A program made the position numbers and the translations under genes. A stretch of DNA of 5,303 bases, taken from assembly GCA_024404435.1 (NCBI GenBank), contig JAKSPW010000114.1, positions 1 through 5,303 on the forward strand. The letters run 5' to 3'. This DNA is from Clostridia bacterium (GTDB lineage: Bacteria; Bacillota; Clostridia; Oscillospirales; CAG-272). Below, one piece after another: positions 1 to 5,303 of the stretch (positions are counted from its first letter, which is position 1; each line of letters begins with the position of its first letter). The notes beneath the pieces are model-generated. The model did not search any database. It saw only the letters and a list, made by a program, of their open reading frames with translations, and had not been told where the DNA came from.

Positions 1-74
1 GTGTTTTTTAAGCCGCAGGAAACGAGTGCGAGTATCATCATGAGCGCGAGAGCGAGTGAAATGATCTTTTTCAT
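1..74 (-). CDS. Lipoprotein, N-terminal fragment (signal peptide and lipobox only)
   Basis: This is the 5' end of a gene that runs leftwards out of the window; 24 whole codons are visible. They read MKKIISLALALMMILALVSC followed by GLKN. This is a classic type II (lipoprotein) signal peptide: a short positive start (KK), a hydrophobic core of about 14 residues, and a lipobox LVSC with the lipidated cysteine at position 20 followed by Gly. The ATG is supported by an AGGAG Shine-Dalgarno (complement of 81-85) six bases upstream and by a good promoter at 112-140. The mature protein should be anchored to the outer face of the cytoplasmic membrane. In Bacillota such proteins are often solute-binding proteins of ABC transporters, but nothing visible here decides the function. 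The gene is transcribed away from pcrA. Confidence 0.85.
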   Translation of the reverse strand, partial: MKKIISLALALMMILALVSCGLKN

Positions 75-111
75 GGCTTTCTCCTGTTTCAAGAATTTAG
101 TTTACGAGTCA

Positions 112-140
112 ATTATAAAACAAAACCGACGGATTTGCAA
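112..140 (-). promoter_or_regulatory. Sigma-A-type promoter for the leftward lipoprotein gene
   Basis: Read on the minus strand, there is a -35 box TTGCAA (135-140; four of six consensus bases), a 17-base spacer and a perfect -10 box TATAAT (112-117). Transcription would begin near base 105, giving a leader of about 30 bases that contains the AGGAG ribosome binding site. Spacing and -10 match are both ideal, so this is well supported by sequence although not tested. Confidence 0.75.
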
Positions 141-179
141 TACTTTTTTGTTCCGTTTCCTCTTCTCTTGATAATGGTA

Positions 180-208
180 TTGAAAAAATCCGCGGAAAAT
201 GGTACAAT
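180..208 (+). promoter_or_regulatory. Probable main promoter of pcrA (P1)
   Basis: A -35 box TTGAAA (180-185; five of six consensus bases), a 17-base spacer and a -10 box TACAAT (203-208; five of six) fit the vegetative sigma factor consensus. Transcription would start near 215, upstream of the ATGs at 226 and 244 but downstream of the ATG at 199, which lies next to the -10 box itself. This argues against translation from 199. The spacer contains the palindrome TCCGCGGA (189-196), whose significance is unknown. Confidence 0.65.
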
Positions 209-209
209 A

Positions 210-237
210 TAGTCAACATAAGATAATGGGGTATAAT
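210..237 (+). promoter_or_regulatory. Possible second, overlapping promoter of pcrA (P2)
   Basis: A perfect TATAAT -10 box lies at 232-237. A weaker -35 candidate TAGTCA (210-215; four of six consensus bases) stands 16 bases upstream. If it is used, transcription would begin at or very near the ATG at 244 and the mRNA would have no leader. The -35 match is modest and TATAAT can occur by chance in A/T-rich DNA, so this is only a candidate. Confidence 0.35.
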
Positions 238-243
238 GTTCGG

Positions 244-2631
244 ATGACACTTCAGGAAGAATACTTAAAACTGAAAAGAGAACTTTTTGATAAATATTAC
301 CGCCGGCTAAACGATAGGCAGAGAGAGGCCGTCTACACCGTAAACGGACCGCTTCTGATCCTCGCGGGTGCGGGCAGCGGAAAGACGACCGTGCTCGTCA
401 GCCGCATCGCGCACATCATCCGCTACGGAAACGCGTATTTTTCTCCTCTCGTTCCGATGGAGCTTACGGAAGGCGACCTTGAAGAGCTGCGTGCGGCAAA
501 AAGCCTCGACGGAGAAGAGCTCGGTGAGTTCCTGCTCCGCTTCAGAGTGAATCCCGCTCCCGCGTGGTCGGTCATGGGTATCACGTTCACGAACAAAGCC
601 GCAAACGAAATAAAGAACCGTATCGCCTCCGTCTTCGGCGAGGAGAGCGATGAGGTGCACGACATAAAGACGGGCACCTTCCACTCGATCTGCGTGCGGA
701 TCCTGCGCCGTTGGGGAGATCGGATCGGCTACGACAGATCGTTCGGCATCTGCGACGTGAACGACTCGAAGCGCGAGCTCTCCGAGTGCATGAAAAAACT
801 GAATATCGACGACAAGACCTTCCCGGTAAAGAGCATGCAGACGGCTATCAGCCGTGCAAAGGACAGACTCATGACTCCCGAAGACCTCATGCGTGAGGCG
901 GGAAGCGACATAAAGATGAAAAAGACCGCCGAGGTCTACGATCTTTACGCGAAGAGGCTGAAAAGTCAGAATCTCGTCGACTTCGACGACATCATCATGC
1001 GGACCGTCGAGCTGATCGAGAACGACTCCGAGGTGAGAGAAAAGCTTCAGCACACTTACAGATACGTCTGCGTGGACGAGTATCAGGACACCAACTACGC
1101 GCAGCTCAAGCTGACGCTTCTGCTCTCTGATTACTACCGCAACATAATGGTCGTCGGCGACGACGATCAGAGCATCTACAAGTTCCGCGGCGCTGTGATC
1201 GAAAACATTCTCAACTTCGACAAGAACTACGCAAACACGAAGGTCATAAGACTCGAAGAAAACTACCGCTCCACGTCCACGATCCTTGACGCGGCAAACG
1301 CCGTCATCTCCCACACCGAGGGCAGCCTCGGCGAGACGCTATGGACGAGCCGCGAGGGGGGCGAGAAGAGCGTGGTCAAAAATCTCCGCGATCAGAACGA
1401 CGAGGCGAGATACCTCGCCGACGAGATCACCGCGAGAGTGCGCGACGGAAAAAATAAGTTCAGTGACTTCGCGGTGCTGTACAGAATGAACTCGCAGTCG
1501 AGAAACATCGAGTCCGCGCTGACGAAAAGTGCGATCCCGTACAGAATGCTCGGCGGCACGCGCTTCTTCGACAGAATGGAGGTCAAGGACCTCGTTTCAT
1601 ATCTTCAGGTAATAAACAATCCGCTTGACGACATCAGACTTTCGCGTATCATCAACGTCCCGAGACGCGGCATCGGTGAAAAATCATATTCGGTAGCCGA
1701 AACCATCGCTTACGAGGAAGGCTATTCCGTGCTCGAGCTCATGAAGATCGCGGGGCAGTACGTCGCAATTTCGACGGCAGCCGCAAGAGCGATGAGCGAA
1801 TTCGCCCTGATGATAGATTCTCTCCGCGAGGACGCCGCAAAGCTTTCCGTGTCCGAACTCGTTTCAAAAGTCATCGACGTGACGGGCTACGGCAAGATGA
1901 TCGAAGAGATCAAGGAAAAGGGCGAGAGGGAAGAGAGACTCTCGAATATCGAGGAGCTCGTTTCCGCCGCCGTTCAGTACGAGGACGCGTCTGACGATCC
2001 GTCGCTTCTCGAATTTCTCGAGGAGGTCGCGCTCGTTTCCGACGTCGATAAATACGACGAGACGGCAGACGCCGTGGTGCTCATGACGATCCACAGCGCA
2101 AAGGGACTCGAATTCCCGGTCGTCTTCCTGCCGGGCATGGAAGAAAACATCTTCCCGGGCTATATGTCCGTGATGGACCCGTCCGAGATCGAGGAGGAGA
2201 GACGCCTTGCGTACGTCGCGATAACAAGGGCGAAGAGAAATCTCTACATAACTCACGTCAACGACAGAATGCTCAACGGACGCACTCAGTATAATCAGAT
2301 TTCCCGCTTCGCTTCCGAGATACCCGACAGACTCGTCGACAGGCAGGAGCCCGACGGCATGATGGCATTCGGTCGCGGCAGGGCACAGAATTATACCTCG
2401 CTTCCTTTCAATACTCCGGCAAGACCGGCTCAGACCGCGGCAAGACCCGCACCGAAAGCTTCTCCCGCCGAAAAACTGTCGGCTGGCGACAGCGTGCGTC
2501 ATCCCGTGTTCGGCGACGGTGTCATCCTCTCTGCGAGACCTATGGGCGGCGACACGCTTCTCGAGGTCGTCTTCGAGACCGCGGGAACGAAAAAACTCAT
2601 GGCAACCTATGCAAAATTAAAAAAGATTTAA
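244..2631 (+). CDS. pcrA: ATP-dependent DNA helicase PcrA/UvrD (superfamily 1A, 3'-5')
   Basis: PcrA unwinds DNA 3'-5' using ATP, acts in nucleotide excision repair and removes obstacles to replication. Numbered from the ATG at 244 (795 residues), all helicase motifs are present: Q motif LNDRQREAV (22-30), Walker A GAGSGKTT (42-49), motif Ia ITFTNKAA (113-120), motif II VDEYQD (277-282), motif III GDDDQSIYKFRG (305-316), motif IV EENYRS (338-343), motif V MTIHSAKGLEF (614-624) and motif VI AYVAITRAKRNL (656-667). A Pro/Ala-rich linker leads to a C-terminal Tudor-like domain (about 748-795; HPVFGDGVILS), which in PcrA/UvrD binds RNA polymerase. About 40 extra residues lie between motifs I and Ia. 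In-frame ATGs also exist at 199 and 226. I prefer 244 because 199 overlaps the P1 -10 box and homology to the family starts after 244, but no start has a strong Shine-Dalgarno. The stop is 9 bases before the RodA-like gene. The family assignment is very secure. Confidence 0.97.
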   Translation: MTLQEEYLKLKRELFDKYYRRLNDRQREAVYTVNGPLLILAGAGSGKTTVLVSRIAHIIRYGNAYFSPLVPMELTEGDLEELRAAKSLDGEELGEFLLRFRVNPAPAWSVMGITFTNKAANEIKNRIASVFGEESDEVHDIKTGTFHSICVRILRRWGDRIGYDRSFGICDVNDSKRELSECMKKLNIDDKTFPVKSMQTAISRAKDRLMTPEDLMREAGSDIKMKKTAEVYDLYAKRLKSQNLVDFDDIIMRTVELIENDSEVREKLQHTYRYVCVDEYQDTNYAQLKLTLLLSDYYRNIMVVGDDDQSIYKFRGAVIENILNFDKNYANTKVIRLEENYRSTSTILDAANAVISHTEGSLGETLWTSREGGEKSVVKNLRDQNDEARYLADEITARVRDGKNKFSDFAVLYRMNSQSRNIESALTKSAIPYRMLGGTRFFDRMEVKDLVSYLQVINNPLDDIRLSRIINVPRRGIGEKSYSVAETIAYEEGYSVLELMKIAGQYVAISTAAARAMSEFALMIDSLREDAAKLSVSELVSKVIDVTGYGKMIEEIKEKGEREERLSNIEELVSAAVQYEDASDDPSLLEFLEEVALVSDVDKYDETADAVVLMTIHSAKGLEFPVVFLPGMEENIFPGYMSVMDPSEIEEERRLAYVAITRAKRNLYITHVNDRMLNGRTQYNQISRFASEIPDRLVDRQEPDGMMAFGRGRAQNYTSLPFNTPARPAQTAARPAPKASPAEKLSAGDSVRHPVFGDGVILSARPMGGDTLLEVVFETAGTKKLMATYAKLKKI
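2485..2628 (+). other. Tudor-like RNA-polymerase-interaction domain of PcrA
   Basis: The last 48 residues of PcrA begin GDSVRHPVFGDGVIL and end in KKLMATYAKLKKI, matching the small beta-barrel seen at the C-terminus of PcrA and UvrD (family pattern: GDxVxHxxFGxGxV ... KKLxxxxAxLxKx). In B. subtilis PcrA and E. coli UvrD this domain contacts RNA polymerase. It is separated from the helicase core by a flexible Pro/Ala/Arg-rich linker (about 2350-2484). It makes PcrA/UvrD a better name here than Rep. Confidence 0.8.
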
Positions 2632-2634
2632 GGA
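2630..2634 (+). promoter_or_regulatory. Ribosome binding site of the RodA-like gene, overlapping the pcrA stop codon
   Basis: AAGGA stands six bases before the ATG at 2641, and its first two bases are the last two bases of the pcrA TAA stop (2629-2631). With only 9 bases between the genes, ribosomes finishing pcrA would uncover or occupy this site, so translation of the two genes may be coupled. This supports the chosen start and one shared mRNA. Confidence 0.7.
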
Positions 2635-2640
2635 TTCGGT

Positions 2641-3798
2641 ATGAAAGAATTTTCCGTTTCTATCGGGGAAAAACTGAAAAAGATGGACCTGACGGTGCTC
2701 GTGACCTCAGTCGCCATGACTGCCCTCAGCATTCTCGTGCTCTGGGGCGGCTCCAACGTCTTTGACGGCGGAAGACAGAAGTTCATGGTGCAGTGCATCG
2801 CGGCATTCCTCGGGTTCGTGATCATGGTCGCGCTTGCGACGGTCGATTACGACGCGATCTTCTCAAAGCTCGAGCTGTTCTTCTTCGCGATGTCGGTGGC
2901 GCTGATGATACTCGTCATCGTCATCAATCTCGGCTCGTCAAGCTCGTCGAACCACAACTGGATATCGATACCGGGCATCCCGTTCAACATCCAGCCTGCG
3001 GAATTCGTCAAGGTCACGTTCATCATCACGTTCAGCCGTCACGTTGACAGACTGCGCCCCGAGATCAATAAGATCAAAAACGTTGCGAAGCTCGCGCTCC
3101 ACGCGGGAGTGATCGTCGGTCTCGTCATGCTCACGGGCGACCTCGGGACCGTGCTGATCTATCTCTTCATCATAGCGGCGATCCTCTTCGCTGCGGGCCT
3201 CTCTCTCTGGTACTTCGCGGCGGCAGGCGCGCTGCTTCTCATCGCAGCACCGCTTCTCTGGGGAAAACTCGCCGATTATCAGCGCATGAGGATAATGGCG
3301 GGCTTCAACCCCGAGATAGACCCTGAGGATTACGGCTATCAGGCGATAATGAGCCGGAAGGCGATCATCGCCGGAGGCTTCAGAGGCGCGGGACTCAAGG
3401 GCGGAACGCAGTTCGGCAAGGTGCCGGCGGCTCATTCCGACTTCCTCTTCTGCGTCCTCGCCGAAAAGTTCGGATTTTTCGGCACGTTCGCCTATATCGT
3501 GCTCATGGCGATCCTTGTTATAAGACTACTCGTGATCTCGCGCAGCACGAGAAAGGATTACGCTTCACTTATCTGTGTCGGCGTTGCCGCGGTGCTGATA
3601 GCACAGACTGCCGAAAACATCGGCATGTGCCTTGCGATGCTGCCCGTCGTCGGCATCACGCTGCCGTTCTTCTCGTACGGCGGTTCGTCGATGCTCACGA
3701 TGTATATCGCGATGGGAGTCATTCAGAGCATCTGCACACACAACAGAAAGTATTATTTCGAGCGCGAGCCGTCGAGCATGTCACAGACGAGACTGTAA
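2641..3798 (+). CDS. rodA: SEDS-family peptidoglycan glycosyltransferase, RodA-like
   Basis: A 385-residue polytopic membrane protein with about ten hydrophobic segments (first ones near 17-37, 47-67 and 78-97; last ones near 305-327 and 333-366) and a large outer loop around 207-266. SEDS proteins polymerise lipid II into glycan strands with a partner class B penicillin-binding protein. Family marks are QPAEFVKV (118-125, with Glu121 and Lys124), GDLGT (166-170), a GYQA motif (232-235), the loop VPAAHSDF whose Asp267 matches the catalytic Asp of RodA, and NIGM...GITLPFFSYGGSS (326-350). NIGM and LPFFSYGGSS favour RodA (elongation) over FtsW (division) or SpoVE, but the three are hard to separate by eye and no partner PBP, mreBCD or other shape or division gene is in view. 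Departures from consensus: NHNW where most have an Arg-Trp pair, and TGDLGT instead of QPDLGT. It follows pcrA by 9 bases and ends at a terminator. Confidence 0.92.
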   Translation: MKEFSVSIGEKLKKMDLTVLVTSVAMTALSILVLWGGSNVFDGGRQKFMVQCIAAFLGFVIMVALATVDYDAIFSKLELFFFAMSVALMILVIVINLGSSSSSNHNWISIPGIPFNIQPAEFVKVTFIITFSRHVDRLRPEINKIKNVAKLALHAGVIVGLVMLTGDLGTVLIYLFIIAAILFAAGLSLWYFAAAGALLLIAAPLLWGKLADYQRMRIMAGFNPEIDPEDYGYQAIMSRKAIIAGGFRGAGLKGGTQFGKVPAAHSDFLFCVLAEKFGFFGTFAYIVLMAILVIRLLVISRSTRKDYASLICVGVAAVLIAQTAENIGMCLAMLPVVGITLPFFSYGGSSMLTMYIAMGVIQSICTHNRKYYFEREPSSMSQTRL

Positions 3799-3800
3799 AT

Positions 3801-3835
3801 AAAAAACGGAACGCGTCCCGCGTTCCGTTTTTTTT
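3801..3835 (+). terminator. Strong intrinsic terminator after the RodA-like gene
   Basis: A perfect nine-base-pair G/C-rich stem (CGGAACGCG at 3807-3815 with CGCGTTCCG at 3819-3827) closes a three-base TCC loop and is followed by eight T residues (3828-3835). Six A residues (3801-3806) precede the stem and can pair with the T run, extending it to 15 base pairs. The A run also gives a T run on the other strand, so the structure could work both ways, though no leftward gene ends here. It begins two bases after the stop codon and separates pcrA-rodA from the fructose operon. Confidence 0.92.
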
Positions 3836-3889
3836 GCGAATATCTTTCAGCCTCTTGGCAAAAATACTAAAAAAGCTACGGAGAACAAA

Positions 3890-4783
3890 ATGATTTATAC
3901 GATTACGTTCAATCCTGCGATAGACTACGTCATTCACGCCGAAAACGTTGTTTTCGGAAAAACGAACCGTTCCTCCTCTGAAGAGATATTCTTCGGCGGA
4001 AAGGGAATAAACGTTTCAAGAGTGCTTCATAATTTCGGCGTGCCGTCGACGGCGCTCGGATTCGCCGCGGGATTCACGGGACGTGCGCTTGAAGAAGACC
4101 TCGCGTCAGACGGTATCGCGAGCGAGCTCATTTTCCTTAAAAACGGAAATACGCGCATAAACGTAAAATTATCGGGAATAACTGAAACAGAGATAAACGC
4201 CGCGGGCCCTGAGATCACGGAGTCTGACGTGGAAAAGCTTATTGAAAAGCTCTCCGTGCTGACTCCTGCGGACACTGTCGTCCTGTCGGGAAGCGCGCCG
4301 AAGAATATCGGGAAGGCTGCCTACCGGAAGGTCGCCGAAACGGTAAAATCGATGGGGGCAAGACTCGTCGTCGACGCGGAGGGAGATCTTCTCACCTCGG
4401 TTTTCGACGCAGGACCTTACCTCGTGAAACCGAACAGGGCGGAGCTTGAGGGGATAGCCGGCAGAGAGCTTCTGTCTGACGACGATGTCGTGCGCGCCGC
4501 AGAAGAGCTGACGGTGTGGGGAGTACAAAACGTGCTCGTCTCGCTCGGAGGTGACGGAGCGATCCTCGTCTCCCGTGACGGAGAAGTCAGAAAATGCGCC
4601 GCAAAAAGGGGAGAGGTCGTGTCCACGGTCGGCTCCGGCGACTCCATGGTCGCGGGCTTCCTCGCGGGAGAAGCACTGGATGGGTACGATCCCCTTGCAT
4701 TAGCCGTCGCCGCGGGAAGCGCAACGGCATTCGGCACGGGACTTGCGACTCTCGCGGACACGCTGCGCTTATATAAAGAATAA
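3890..4783 (+). CDS. fruK: 1-phosphofructokinase (PfkB/ribokinase family)
   Basis: FruK phosphorylates fructose-1-phosphate with ATP to fructose-1,6-bisphosphate in the cytoplasm, the step that follows PTS import of fructose. The 297-residue protein starts MIYTITFNPAIDY, the usual FruK opening with the substrate-binding Asp12. It has the glycine-rich PfkB signature GGKGINVSRVL (36-46), TRINVK and TEINAAGPEI typical of 1-phosphofructokinases and tagatose-6-phosphate kinases (88-93, 100-109), VLSGSAP (131-137), LVKPNRAEL (178-186), and the second signature VSTVGSGDSMVAGFLAG (244-260) with anion hole GSG and catalytic base Asp251. Length is slightly under the usual 300-310. The ATG has GGAGA (3880-3884) five bases upstream. 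A PTS permease gene begins 16 bases after its stop, which favours fruK over tagatose-6-phosphate kinase (lacC). No regulator gene of the fruR type precedes it, and no convincing promoter is visible in the 54 bases after the terminator. Confidence 0.95.
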   Translation: MIYTITFNPAIDYVIHAENVVFGKTNRSSSEEIFFGGKGINVSRVLHNFGVPSTALGFAAGFTGRALEEDLASDGIASELIFLKNGNTRINVKLSGITETEINAAGPEITESDVEKLIEKLSVLTPADTVVLSGSAPKNIGKAAYRKVAETVKSMGARLVVDAEGDLLTSVFDAGPYLVKPNRAELEGIAGRELLSDDDVVRAAEELTVWGVQNVLVSLGGDGAILVSRDGEVRKCAAKRGEVVSTVGSGDSMVAGFLAGEALDGYDPLALAVAAGSATAFGTGLATLADTLRLYKE

Positions 4784-4799
4784 ACCGAAAGGAAACAGG

Positions 4800-5303
4800 A
4801 TGAGGATAGTCGATCTTTTCAGACCGGGAAGCATCGAGCTTCACGGTACGGCGGAAAGCAGGGAAGAAGCGATCGACATTCTGACAAAACTGCACGGGAA
4901 GGTCGGAAACGTATCCGACGTTGACAGATTCAAAACTGAAATATTTGAGAGGGAATCGCTCGGATCGACTGCGGTCGGAGGCGGGATCGCGATCCCTCAC
5001 GCCAAGAGCGAGACCGTTAACGCTCCGGGACTTGCGGTGCTGACGCTTGAAAACGGCATCGACTTCGCCTCACAGGGCGGGGATGCAAGCGACGTCATCT
5101 TCATGATCGCGGCACCGACGGACGGAGACGTTCATCTTGAAGTTCTCTCAAGGCTGATGACGCTTCTGATGGATCCGGAGCTGAAGGACAGACTGAAAGC
5201 GTCGGTGACGCCGTCCGAATTCATGAGAGCGCTTGACAGAGCGGAGAGAAAAAAGTTCGAGTCTACGGACAAACCTGAGGAAAACGGATACAGAGCCCTC
5301 GCC
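4800..5303 (+). CDS. fruA: PTS fructose permease, N-terminal EIIA domain (cut by window edge)
   Basis: An open frame of 168 codons runs off the right edge without a stop. Residues 2-148 form a PTS EIIA domain of the fructose/mannitol type: the phosphorylated histidine is His67 in GIAIPHAKS (62-70), the second conserved histidine is His112 in AAPTDGDVHLEVLSRL (104-119), and an ELKDRL helix follows. EIIA takes phosphate from HPr and passes it to EIIB. After a short charged linker (about 149-163) the frame continues with YRALA, which resembles the first strand of a fructose EIIB domain, so the full gene is probably an EIIA-EIIB-EIIC fusion like B. subtilis FruA (about 630 residues). That continuation is inferred. 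The start is supported by AAAGGA (4788-4793) six bases before the ATG. It lies 16 bases after fruK, so both are surely in one operon. If the frame ended soon, it would be a free-standing EIIA instead. Confidence 0.9.
   Translation, partial: MRIVDLFRPGSIELHGTAESREEAIDILTKLHGKVGNVSDVDRFKTEIFERESLGSTAVGGGIAIPHAKSETVNAPGLAVLTLENGIDFASQGGDASDVIFMIAAPTDGDVHLEVLSRLMTLLMDPELKDRLKASVTPSEFMRALDRAERKKFESTDKPEENGYRALA

Noticed and set aside
189..196. Palindrome TCCGCGGA in the P1 spacer as an operator
   Set aside because: It is only eight bases long, has no flanking symmetry and has no second copy nearby, so it cannot be told from chance.
307..1314. 335-codon open frame on the minus strand inside pcrA
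   Set aside because: It lies fully antisense to a helicase with all motifs intact, and its translation shows no recognisable domain. Sense codons with G/C-rich third positions commonly keep the opposite strand free of stops.
1864..2502. 212-codon antisense open frame in the 3' half of pcrA
   Set aside because: Same cause as above; the sequence is rich in Arg, His and Val as expected for a mirror frame and has no supporting start context.
2938..3435. 165-codon antisense open frame inside the RodA-like gene
   Set aside because: Its translation is extremely rich in Arg, Asp and Glu, which is what reverse-reading membrane-protein codons gives; the sense frame is a clear SEDS protein.
3627..3893. 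88-codon plus-strand frame running from the end of the RodA-like gene through the terminator to fruK
   Set aside because: It reads through the terminator hairpin and the tail is Lys/Arg/Phe-rich, low-complexity translation of A/T-rich DNA; no ribosome binding site was seen.
4602..4612. Run CAAAAAGGGG in fruK as a possible programmed frameshift site
   Set aside because: The in-frame codons are GCA AAA AGG, which do not form the X XXY YYZ slippery pattern, and the fruK frame continues intact through the catalytic motif.
4587..5000. 137-codon antisense open frame across the fruK-fruA junction
   Set aside because: It overlaps two well supported genes and their ribosome binding site and has no recognisable motif.

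Overview
The window looks like an ordinary chromosomal housekeeping stretch from a Gram-positive Clostridia-type bacterium (Bacillota), perhaps an Oscillospiraceae-like gut lineage. This is judged from four things: a PcrA-type helicase with a C-terminal Tudor-like domain, a SEDS protein encoded directly behind it, a fructose phosphotransferase operon in the Bacillota arrangement (kinase followed by an EIIA-first permease), and strong AGGAG/AAGGA ribosome binding sites. Base composition is moderate, with G/C-rich third positions. The exact taxon cannot be fixed from sequence reading alone.

Layout. Bases 1-74 (minus strand) are the first 24 codons of a lipoprotein with a clear signal peptide and lipobox, driven by a good sigma-A-like promoter at 112-140. 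Bases 75-243 are a divergent intergenic region with that promoter and one or two promoters for the rightward genes. Bases 244-2631 encode the DNA helicase PcrA/UvrD, and 2641-3798 a RodA-like SEDS glycosyltransferase. These two are 9 bases apart and end at a strong intrinsic terminator (3801-3835), so they probably form a two-gene transcription unit. A separate fructose operon follows: fruK (1-phosphofructokinase, 3890-4783), then 16 bases later the start of a fructose-type PTS permease whose EIIA domain is complete and whose EIIB/EIIC part is cut off by the window edge.

How the genes work together. PcrA serves DNA repair and clearing of replication/transcription blocks, and RodA-like SEDS proteins polymerise peptidoglycan; their co-transcription looks like housekeeping grouping rather than a shared pathway. 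In the fructose operon the permease imports fructose as fructose-1-phosphate and FruK converts that to fructose-1,6-bisphosphate for glycolysis.

I found no RNA gene, CRISPR array, insertion sequence, attachment site or convincing new system. The points most worth a second look are the start of pcrA (no clear Shine-Dalgarno, a start codon directly behind a perfect TATAAT, and a longer reading frame that would begin inside a promoter), a roughly 40-residue insertion between helicase motifs I and Ia, and departures from SEDS consensus in the RodA-like protein.
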